This document shows, piece after piece, positions 1-6,616 of a DNA stretch of 64,000 nucleotides. Location: positions 352,092-416,091 of the forward strand of contig JAHBUD010000002.1 of assembly GCA_019638255.1 (NCBI GenBank), written 5' to 3'. Positions within the stretch are counted from its first letter, which is position 1; every line of letters starts with the position of its first letter. The notes under the pieces are model-generated. The model had not been told where the DNA came from and did not search any database. It saw only the letters and a program-made list of their open reading frames with translations. A program made the position numbers and the translations under genes. This stretch comes from Cyclobacteriaceae bacterium. GTDB taxonomy: Bacteria; Bacteroidota; Bacteroidia; Cytophagales; Cyclobacteriaceae.

Positions 1-744
1 CAAAATCACAAAAGCAATGCTTGATTTATTAACCCAGGCCGATACCAGTAAGACGATGTTCGAAAAAATGGCGTAGTATAAAACATACACCACAAAGAGA
101 ATCAACAAGGCAGACCAACTTAGTTCACCAAAATCCGAAAGGTTACCGAGAAATAAAGCGGCCAACAAGAAAGCGATAACCGTAAGCAAGATAACCGGTA
201 TCATTATGCCCAACCACTTTCCCACCACCAAACGTACCGGAGACACACCCATGCTTTGTAGTAAGCGCAAGGTTCCGGATTCACGCTCACGCGTAATAGC
301 GTTAAACCCAACCAGGATAATCACCAATGGTACCAGAAAAAGCAATACAAAATCAGGTGTTAAATCGCCAAACCGTGACAAACCTGTTTGATCTTGAGCC
401 GCGATGAATTGTGCTTCGTTGCGCACATGGGCTTCGAGGTAAATGCTTACGCCTGTGTACTTGTCTACGCCTTGATCCAATAAGGACATAGGATATTTTG
501 GTTTGAACGCGTAGGTTCCATAGTGCGCAGCGGAGTGTGGATTTTTAGCTTCCTGGCTGGTCCAGTTCAATCGTTCTTTTTCAGCCGCTTCCCGATGTTG
601 CGCATTCACAAAATCATAATACCGTTTGCCTGAAAATGCAGCAACCACCAACAACACCAGGCACAATGCAGATAACACTCTGAAACGTCCATCCCGAAGG
701 ACTTCCTTCATTTCTTTGGCAGCAATTTTTAGGATCATGTTCAT
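1..744 (-). CDS. ABC-2 type transporter permease, 3' end outside the window
   Basis: Inner-membrane subunit of an ABC exporter; the frame is open to the left edge, so only the first 248 residues are visible. The protein starts MNMILKIAAKEMKEVLRDGR, a typical ABC-2 N-terminus. It has a first membrane helix near residues 23-39, a long extracytoplasmic loop to about residue 130, then hydrophobic helices near 131-147, 176-198 and 210-232. The stretch NAITRERESGTLRLLQS is the usual cytoplasmic coupling segment of NosY/DUF3526-like permeases. The ATG lies 6 nt after the stop of the ATPase gene, so the two are co-transcribed. Substrate unknown; the operon begins with DUF1826 behind Fur-family-like palindromes, which points to a metal-related role by inference. 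A second in-frame ATG at 738 is an alternative start. Confidence 0.8.
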   Translation of the reverse strand, partial: MNMILKIAAKEMKEVLRDGRFRVLSALCLVLLVVAAFSGKRYYDFVNAQHREAAEKERLNWTSQEAKNPHSAAHYGTYAFKPKYPMSLLDQGVDKYTGVSIYLEAHVRNEAQFIAAQDQTGLSRFGDLTPDFVLLFLVPLVIILVGFNAITRERESGTLRLLQSMGVSPVRLVVGKWLGIMIPVILLTVIAFLLAALFLGNLSDFGELSWSALLILFVVYVLYYAIFSNIVLLVSAWVNKSSIAFVIL

Positions 745-750
745 GGCGGT

Positions 751-1449
751 TTAATTCATGTGTTGCAGGTAGAGTTTTTCCAGGTCGGCATGGTTGATTT
801 GCTCAGTTGTTAGCGTTTCCACCAGTTTGCCTTCCTTCATGATACCGATGTGCGTTCCTGTTTCTTTCGCGCGGAACAAATCGTGTGTAGCCATGAGCGT
901 TGCTACGCCTTGCTGACTAAGTTTCTTAAGTAGCGCAGCAAACTCGTTGCTGGCCTTTGGGTCAAGACCTGAAGTAGGCTCATCCAACAGCAGTATTTTG
1001 GCCTGTTTGGCTAGCGCAATGGCAATACCTACTTTCTGACGCATACCTTTTGAGTAGTTGCTCACACGTTTGTGCACGGCATCTGGCTGAAGACCGGCTT
1101 CGGATAAATAGGATTCAAGTTCTTCGTTGGTGCGCTTCTTTCCTGCGAGGCTGGAAAAATAATCGAGGTTTTCCAACCCAGTAAGATTTGGGTACAACAT
1201 CAGGTTCTCTGGGATATAAGCCAGAAGTTTTTTTGTCTCCAGTGGTTCTTCAGCAACACTCCACTCACCAATCACCGCTTCGCCACCGCTGGGTTCGATG
1301 AAGTTAAGAAACAAATTAATGGTGGTTGTTTTACCGGCACCATTGGCGCCAAGCAAACAGAAGATTTCACCTGGATTAACCGTGAAGGAAACATTGGACA
1401 ATGCCGGATGACCGTTGTAAACTTTCGTTAGATTTTTTGCTTGTAGCAT
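751..1449 (-). CDS. ABC transporter ATP-binding protein (NatA/GldA-like)
   Basis: Cytoplasmic ATPase that energises the downstream ABC-2 permease. Walker A GANGAGKTT is at residues 34-42, a variant signature YSKGMRQ at 131-137, Walker B ILLLDEP at 151-157 and the H-loop His at 188. The Q-loop reads YIPEN without a glutamine, as in GldA-type exporter ATPases. At 232 residues it is a normal single-domain subunit. It follows the DUF1826 gene by 13 nt and precedes the permease by 6 nt, so all three form one operon. The role (export of an unknown ligand) is inferred from family and partner. Confidence 0.9.
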   Translation of the reverse strand: MLQAKNLTKVYNGHPALSNVSFTVNPGEIFCLLGANGAGKTTTINLFLNFIEPSGGEAVIGEWSVAEEPLETKKLLAYIPENLMLYPNLTGLENLDYFSSLAGKKRTNEELESYLSEAGLQPDAVHKRVSNYSKGMRQKVGIAIALAKQAKILLLDEPTSGLDPKASNEFAALLKKLSQQGVATLMATHDLFRAKETGTHIGIMKEGKLVETLTTEQINHADLEKLYLQHMN

Positions 1450-1462
1450 AGGGATTTATTTT

Positions 1463-2131
1463 TTAGGAAGTGTAATCAATGCGAAGCAGCAAACGCTTTT
1501 CGCCTGTTAATGAAATAGGTGGAGACCGGTGCACAATTCCTTTACCGGTACGTTGGTGTGGCAATTCACCTTTCAGCACAGCAATGTCATAGGTACCAAT
1601 CCGTTCAATACGGCTCCAGTCTCTAATAATATCTTCGTTCTCACCTTCGCCCAGGTATTTCCGTCTCACGTTGTCGTTGTACGTCCACTCCGTACCGGGA
1701 CCGCAATAACTGCATAGCAAACGGTAGGCATATCCGTCAATATGAAATTTCCGACAAGCATCGTGGTTAACTGTTTTCAGCGACAAGCGAATGGTTTGCG
1801 CTCGGGTAATGGTTGCAAAGAGTTCACAACACAGCCTAACATCCTTTACGAGTGGCTCAAGGGCAATCCAATTAGCCGATGTTTCACCACCAATCAGCAT
1901 TGCAATAGCCTCACGCCATTCTTCCTGTTGCTGAAGCACGGTGTCTATTCCTCGAAATGACGAATGCATGAGTTCCTGAACCGCCTTCTCCAGTCCTTCA
2001 TCAACTTCCCGTGTAGCGATTACCAGGTTATACCTGGACTTAACAATCGCCAGCAACTCTGCCGGATTATCTACTCGAAGTACATGTGAGGGCCGTTGGA
2101 ATCCGGGCAGTAATTCGTTTAAGCTTAACAT
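1463..2131 (-). CDS. DUF1826 domain protein
   Basis: Cytoplasmic protein of the DUF1826 family, function unproven. The family hallmark is visible around residues 129-150 (FHIDG, LLCSYCGPGTEW), followed by a C-terminal segment with HR and LRID motifs. I place the start at the ATG at 2131 (MLSLNELLPG). The frame could be extended to a TTG at 2152, but those seven codons are one arm of a perfect palindrome and look like operator, not protein. DUF1826 genes are known in other bacteria as neighbours of zinc-responsive COG0523 genes, so zinc-dependent (Zur) control is plausible. It is the first gene of an operon with the ABC-2 transporter. The metal link is inference. Confidence 0.8.
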   Translation of the reverse strand: MLSLNELLPGFQRPSHVLRVDNPAELLAIVKSRYNLVIATREVDEGLEKAVQELMHSSFRGIDTVLQQQEEWREAIAMLIGGETSANWIALEPLVKDVRLCCELFATITRAQTIRLSLKTVNHDACRKFHIDGYAYRLLCSYCGPGTEWTYNDNVRRKYLGEGENEDIIRDWSRIERIGTYDIAVLKGELPHQRTGKGIVHRSPPISLTGEKRLLLRIDYTS

Positions 2132-2157
2132 ATTATTGCAACACTGTTGCAATAATA
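2131..2157. promoter_or_regulatory. 27-bp perfect palindrome, Fur-family-like operator 1
   Basis: Arms TATTATTGCAACA and TGTTGCAATAATA flank a single C at 2144. The core has the form TTGCAA-N5-TTGCAA, like boxes of Fur-superfamily regulators (Nur, Zur). It ends exactly on the ATG of the DUF1826 gene, so a bound repressor would block transcription or translation initiation. Which regulator binds is inference. Confidence 0.65.
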
Positions 2158-2172
2158 CTTAGTTCATCCATT

Positions 2173-2193
2173 AAATGCAACACAGTTGCATTT
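2173..2193. promoter_or_regulatory. Second Fur-family-like palindrome
   Basis: Arms AAATGCAAC and GTTGCATTT around ACA. It shares the core TGCAAC-ACW-GTTGCA with the palindrome centred 39 bp away at 2144. Two matching boxes in one intergenic region support a real operator pair. It could act on the DUF1826 operon and perhaps on the divergent fic gene. Confidence 0.6.
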
Positions 2194-2220
2194 TCAATAT
2201 TGTGCAGAAGGGGGGCATTT

Positions 2221-2278
2221 AATATCGGTTAAAATATTTAACATATATATCCGATATTACTGAAAAAGTGTATATTTG
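2221..2278 (+). promoter_or_regulatory. fic promoter region with nested inverted repeats
   Basis: AATATCGG (2221-2228) is repeated inverted as CCGATATT (2251-2258). Between them lies GTTAAA-ATA-TTTAAC (2228-2242), another interrupted palindrome. TATATTTG at 2271-2278 fits the Bacteroidota -7 element TAnnTTTG and ends 4 nt before the fic ATG, which would give a very short or leaderless transcript. No clear -33 TTG is visible. Since Fic ends in a helix-turn-helix, autoregulation is possible. Confidence 0.4.
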
Positions 2279-2282
2279 AGGT

Positions 2283-3260
2283 ATGGATTGGAAAACGTAC
2301 AATTGGCATTTTGAGGGGGTTGAAAAGCATCTGAGTAGAATTGAAACAAAAAAGTCTAGATTAGACGCATTCCGGCCTATCCCTGGCTATGCTTTGCAGA
2401 AAATCAAAGAGAGCCTGAGCCTCGAATGGACGTACAACTCCAACAGTATTGAAGGTAATACCTTAACGCTTCAAGAAACCAAGCTGGTGATTGAAGAAGG
2501 CATTACCATAAAGGGTAAATCACTCCGAGAACATTTTGAGGCAATTAATCATCAAGATGCTATCGGATATGTTGAAGATCTGGTATCTGTCCAGTACAAA
2601 CTCAAAGCAGCGGATATTCTCAGTGTACATGCGCTTGTATTGCAACGTATTGAAAAAGAATTTGCCGGAAGATATAGAACTTCCGGTGTGCGTATTTCAG
2701 GTGCCAACTTTGTTCCGCCCAACGCTTTAAAAATCCATGATTACATGGATGAACTTATTGAGTGGGTTAATAAAGAAACCAAGAAGCTACACCCTGTAGT
2801 AATGGCTACCATTTTTCATCATCGGTTTGTTTGGATACATCCTTTCTTTGATGGAAACGGTCGTACAGTACGCTTAATTTTTAACCTGTTGATGATGAAG
2901 GCCGGATACCCTCCTGCCATCATTTTAAAAAATGACAGGAAGAAATATTACGATGCCTTGAACAAAGCCAATCAGCATGATTATTCAAAACTCCTATTGC
3001 TTGTATTGCAAGCGCTGGAGCGTACGCTGGATATCTATCTCAGTAGCCTCAACAATACCTACGATGATTATCAACCCATCGCTGATATTGTAAGCGAACC
3101 CGAATTCCCTTACGGGCAGGAGTATGTAAGTCTCCTGGCCCGGCAAGGAAAGATTGATGCTTTTAAGGAAGGGCGAAATTGGCTTACCACCAAAAAAGCA
3201 GTAACCGATTATATCGCGCATCGGGAACGAAAAAGAACATTAACGAAAAATAAATCATGA
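2283..3260 (+). CDS. Fic family protein with C-terminal helix-turn-helix
   Basis: Putative protein AMPylase or other nucleotide transferase. The catalytic motif HPFFDGNGRTVR is complete at residues 186-197. The N-terminal inhibitory motif S-xxx-E-G is present at 53-58 (SNSIEG), placing it among class II self-inhibited Fic enzymes. After about residue 290 a segment reading SLLARQGKIDAFKEGRNWL, then TTKKAV, resembles an excisionase/MerR-like DNA-binding domain, suggesting that it binds DNA and perhaps its own promoter. Length 325 residues is normal. It stands alone, divergent from the DUF1826 operon. No separate antitoxin gene is next to it. Target protein unknown. Confidence 0.88.
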   Translation: MDWKTYNWHFEGVEKHLSRIETKKSRLDAFRPIPGYALQKIKESLSLEWTYNSNSIEGNTLTLQETKLVIEEGITIKGKSLREHFEAINHQDAIGYVEDLVSVQYKLKAADILSVHALVLQRIEKEFAGRYRTSGVRISGANFVPPNALKIHDYMDELIEWVNKETKKLHPVVMATIFHHRFVWIHPFFDGNGRTVRLIFNLLMMKAGYPPAIILKNDRKKYYDALNKANQHDYSKLLLLVLQALERTLDIYLSSLNNTYDDYQPIADIVSEPEFPYGQEYVSLLARQGKIDAFKEGRNWLTTKKAVTDYIAHRERKRTLTKNKS

Positions 3261-3297
3261 GACATTGGTGAAATTATTGGATCGGAAGACGGAGTTT

Positions 3298-3501
3298 TTA
3301 CCTCCGCTCCAGCTTATCAATATTTTCCTTTTTGAATTCATAAGGGCAATGCCGGCACCCGCTTTGGCAGCAATATCCTCGTTTTAAATGATAGGCGATT
3401 GTAAATACCAGGGTTCCATTCTCAATATAATAATCAACATCAGCCTTCAGCTTTTTGCCGGATAGTTGTTTTGCATTGCCTTTATCCATCACGCAAACCA
3501 T
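3298..3501 (-). CDS. DUF5522 cysteine-rich small protein
   Basis: A 67-residue protein with the conserved block YHLKRGYCCQSGCRHCPYEF (residues 38-57), typical of DUF5522. Four of its cysteines form a CC-x3-C-x2-C cluster that could bind a metal or iron-sulfur centre. A second in-frame ATG four codons in (MDKGNAKQ) is an equally good start. It begins only 5 nt after the stop of the BtuB-like receptor gene, so it is probably the last gene of the cobalamin-controlled transcript. Function unknown. Confidence 0.75.
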   Translation of the reverse strand: MVCVMDKGNAKQLSGKKLKADVDYYIENGTLVFTIAYHLKRGYCCQSGCRHCPYEFKKENIDKLERR

Positions 3502-3506
3502 TTAAT

Positions 3507-5402
3507 TTAGAATTGTGCGCGCACACCCAATGTTGCATTAAATCGTTGCGTGTTGTATCCGTACACTTCATAATAATCCTGATCGAACAGGTTACGGAAA
3601 TCACCAAACAGTTTTATTCGGTTAAACAAGGCGTACTCCATGTAAACATCCAACAGTTGATACGGTTCAAGCACCACGGGGATTGTAGTAAACGTGCCAA
3701 AATCAAAAAACAAGTCGTTACGTTTACCAAAGGTGTTAAGAATAACACTTGCCTGGAGTTTATCTGTAAGTTGATAAGCTGCATTAAATCCAACCGAATG
3801 TCTCGGCCTGCGAATGAGGTCGTTGGGTTTTGTTTCTGTGCCCTGACCAACCGGTGTAGTAATCTCTCCTTCAACATAGGCATAAAATCCTGATACCGTC
3901 AGTTTGTTCCTCTTATAGAAAGCTTCGATCTCAATACCCTGGTCATCAAGTTTATCCCAATTCACATACCCTGTTGTGTAAGCAATTACGTTATCAATTT
4001 TTCGCTGGAAGTAAGTAGCACGAACATCAAACCGCTTATTAGCCGAAAACCACTGAACACCTCCCTCAAAGCTTGTGCTTTCTTCAGGCTTTAAATCTTC
4101 GTTTGCACCAAACGGCCCGTACAATTGTGTAAGTGTAGGAGCCTTGAAGCCCGTGCCATAGTTAACAAACAACTTATACCGATCATTTATAAGGTACGAA
4201 GGATTGATGCTAAACGTGAAATTGTCTCCATACACCGAATGGTTTACATACCGACCGCCCAACTCGGCAGAAAACCCGTTAAGGCTATTAACAAAAAAAG
4301 AAACATAGGGGCTGATGATATCAAAAGCAGGATTTTCCACCGTGGCATTGGTGGCAATCATGTTGAAATACTGGTAACTCACTCCGCCCATCAATTGATA
4401 AGTAGACGAGAGGTCGTGGCGGATAAACACCTCTCCATGATTGAAACGACCATCGTAATCGTTAATGCCAAACATGTTGGTGAATGAACGCTCCGTTTTG
4501 TTATGTGCAAACAACAGCGAAACCAATCCTTTATTGTACTGGTAATCACTTATAAGTCCGTAATGCAAGGTACTGGCTGTATAGGTAGCATCTTCTTCAT
4601 CCACAAATGCCCCGGCATCAAACGCACCATCAAAATCGTTGTAGCGTACAAACGGACGAATATTGAATTTTTCACTTACTTTAAATCCTACACTGGCCTG
4701 CAACGCATTCTGATTCATCCCGTCTTTATCAAACCCTGCCAAACCTGTAGTATCCCGGGCTTCACTCAATCCATCGGTTTGAAAGCGCGTGTAGCCAATA
4801 CTGTAATCGACCTTTTCGGTACTCCCCGAAACGCTCGCATTAGCCCGAAGTGTGTTATAGCTGCCATAACTCAGTATACCCGATCCGCTAACTGGTTTAT
4901 TTCCTTTTGTTTTGGTAATAATGTTGATGACACCTGCAATAGCATCGGTACCATATAAGGTAGACTGACTGCCTTTCAGTATTTCAATGCGCTCGATCTG
5001 GTCAATAGACAACAAACGGATATCAAAAGCGCCATCAATACCGGATGGATCATTCACGGGAATTCCATCAATCATGATCAAGGTATGCTTACCGGCAGCA
5101 CCGCGTAGAAAAACCGATTTGTCTTTGGCCGGATTGCTGTTGGCTCCATTGATCACAAGGCCAACCTGCTCATTCAACACTTGCGACAAATCTTTCCCAC
5201 CACTGTACGCAAGCTGTTCCTGATCAATTACCGTAAGCACCTTGCCGGTTTCGGTAACATTTTTAGAAAATTTGGTGGCGGTTACCACTACTTCGCGAAG
5301 CGTGGTAGCGGAAAGTGAATCTTGTTGGGCAGTTGTTTGCGTTGGCACCCAGAACCAACAGGCAATCATGGTCATTGCCCAGACTTTAATCTCTTTTTTC
5401 AT
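3507..5402 (-). CDS. btuB: TonB-dependent outer-membrane receptor, BtuB-like (cobalamin)
   Basis: Outer-membrane importer, probably for vitamin B12 or a corrinoid. A signal peptide (residues 1-25, ending TTAQQ) is followed by a TonB-box-like LREVVVTATKF, a plug with LIMIDGIPVNDPSG and LKGSQSTLYGTDAIAGVINI, and a 22-strand-type barrel ending in a C-terminal Phe. It lacks the N-terminal carboxypeptidase-like domain of other receptors in this window. Length 631 residues suits BtuB. The cobalamin riboswitch 130 nt upstream on the same strand is the strongest evidence for the substrate. No BtuFCD genes are visible nearby. Confidence 0.88.
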   Translation of the reverse strand: MKKEIKVWAMTMIACWFWVPTQTTAQQDSLSATTLREVVVTATKFSKNVTETGKVLTVIDQEQLAYSGGKDLSQVLNEQVGLVINGANSNPAKDKSVFLRGAAGKHTLIMIDGIPVNDPSGIDGAFDIRLLSIDQIERIEILKGSQSTLYGTDAIAGVINIITKTKGNKPVSGSGILSYGSYNTLRANASVSGSTEKVDYSIGYTRFQTDGLSEARDTTGLAGFDKDGMNQNALQASVGFKVSEKFNIRPFVRYNDFDGAFDAGAFVDEEDATYTASTLHYGLISDYQYNKGLVSLLFAHNKTERSFTNMFGINDYDGRFNHGEVFIRHDLSSTYQLMGGVSYQYFNMIATNATVENPAFDIISPYVSFFVNSLNGFSAELGGRYVNHSVYGDNFTFSINPSYLINDRYKLFVNYGTGFKAPTLTQLYGPFGANEDLKPEESTSFEGGVQWFSANKRFDVRATYFQRKIDNVIAYTTGYVNWDKLDDQGIEIEAFYKRNKLTVSGFYAYVEGEITTPVGQGTETKPNDLIRRPRHSVGFNAAYQLTDKLQASVILNTFGKRNDLFFDFGTFTTIPVVLEPYQLLDVYMEYALFNRIKLFGDFRNLFDQDYYEVYGYNTQRFNATLGVRAQF

Positions 5403-5460
5403 AATTGAAAAAGGTTTAAGGTTGAAAAAAGAGTAAAGGCTGAAAATGAAACGTGTGGGT

Positions 5461-5481
5461 GCGATGAACTACTGGCATCGC
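5461..5481 (-). promoter_or_regulatory. Hairpin in the riboswitch-btuB leader
   Basis: GCGATG and CATCGC pair across nine bases, and outer bases TGTG/CACA can extend the stem. It lies between the aptamer and the start codon, where an expression platform would be. It has no U-tract, so a translational or structural role is more likely than intrinsic termination. Inference only. Confidence 0.35.
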
Positions 5482-5534
5482 GAAAACACATGAATCACAG
5501 TCGCTTTTACCCGAAGCACTGAACTAAAATTTGT

Positions 5535-5715
5535 ATGGGCAGGTCTCCTGACTTACATCACCTGCCTTGGTCTTCCCACCCCAAGTACTTGGGACAGTGA
5601 CTTACGTGTTAGGCAAGCTCTATAGATGCTTACAGTTGCGGGAACAGCCCCCGATTTTCACGGGGTTCCCTTTTAATCTGTTCAGATTGTACTATCCAAA
5701 CAAGAACCAATACAG
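5535..5715 (-). promoter_or_regulatory. Cobalamin riboswitch
   Basis: Read on the minus strand this leader has the hallmark segments of the B12 aptamer in order: a paired GGGAACCCCGTG / CGGGGGCTGTTCC region, CCCGCAACTGTAAGC (5628-5642) and the B12-box end AAGTCAGGAGACCTGCC (5538-5554). It sits upstream of the BtuB-like receptor and should shut its expression down when adenosyl- or methylcobalamin is plentiful. Outer boundaries are approximate. Confidence 0.93.
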
Positions 5716-5841
5716 GTGCAAGTATAAACAATTTTGTATTCTTTAAAACTTAACGATTTGATTTACCTAAAAAACACATCTGACAGAAAAGGTTGTTTAT
5801 CTTTAAACCCTATCGTCCCCAACTCAGGTAAATAAAATTCT

Positions 5842-6597
5842 ATGAAGTTAATCGCCAGCTCCGTTCTTTACATTTCACTAATCTATACTGTTAATGCACA
5901 GTCGGAGTGGGATTGGTTCTCAAGAAGTAAACTTCCACTCTATAATCCTGGAACAACGAGTTTCACTGATTTCAGGCTTATTAATGGAAAAGCTGCTGAT
6001 GGTTTTTTGCCTGGCTATTATATTACCCTGGATGGAGTTCAGAAAGATGGCGAGGTTCAGTTTAATTTTCCATATATAATGGAACGTATGCTGGCCTTTC
6101 GTGTGGATGGCCATATTACTTATTTCCGTCCAACCGAAGTTAAAGGTTACTTTGTGGACGGGGTTTACCGCGAAAGCGTAACATTCAATGCGTCCTTGAT
6201 AAAAGGTGCCGAAGGGCTGCATACTTTTTTTATGATACCAAAAGAGCAAGGTCCATTGAGCTTGTACTATTACACCAATCAGGAAATTGTTTGGGATTTT
6301 GAACCTGCAGACGATCGGATTTTTAATGTAAAAAGTTATTTCGAAGCGTTCTCAAAATATAATACCATTCAGGAATCAGAAGTCAGAAAATCACCCAATG
6401 CTGATATTCTGAAAAAGGGTAGTGAGGTAGGATTTCTTACCGACCGATTTGTGATTGGCTTCCCAAACAAAATGGCGGAGTTAATTAGTGAGTGTCCAGC
6501 TGTGGCTGCGAAAGTAAAAGCCAAGGAATCAGGGTATAAATCAGCTAACCTGAGAAAAATCATTCAGGAGTATAATGCATGTGCTGAAAAGAAATAG
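5842..6597 (+). CDS. Secreted protein of unknown function
   Basis: A signal peptide (residues 1-19, ending NAQ) is followed by a soluble domain of about 230 residues. I do not recognise the family. Visible features are an aromatic-rich N-terminus (SEWDWFSR), a motif HITYFRPTEVKGYFVDG, and a Lys/Cys-containing C-terminal helix (LISECPAVAAKVKAKESGYK) with a last Cys near the end (YNACAEKK). Comparable Bacteroidota proteins act as accessory envelope proteins. It is transcribed alone, divergent from the btuB leader and convergent with the next TonB receptor. Confidence that it is a gene is high; function unknown. Confidence 0.75.
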   Translation: MKLIASSVLYISLIYTVNAQSEWDWFSRSKLPLYNPGTTSFTDFRLINGKAADGFLPGYYITLDGVQKDGEVQFNFPYIMERMLAFRVDGHITYFRPTEVKGYFVDGVYRESVTFNASLIKGAEGLHTFFMIPKEQGPLSLYYYTNQEIVWDFEPADDRIFNVKSYFEAFSKYNTIQESEVRKSPNADILKKGSEVGFLTDRFVIGFPNKMAELISECPAVAAKVKAKESGYKSANLRKIIQEYNACAEKK

Positions 6598-6616
6598 ATC
6601 AACGCAAAGTCATCAT

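Noticed and set aside
2131..2152. TTG start of DUF1826 at 2152
   Set aside because: The extra seven codons are one arm of a perfect palindrome; the ATG at 2131 gives a normal N-terminus.
3471..4958. Several plus-strand frames over 120 codons inside the btuB region
   Set aside because: They are antisense shadows of the receptor gene with low-complexity, cysteine- and isoleucine-rich translations.
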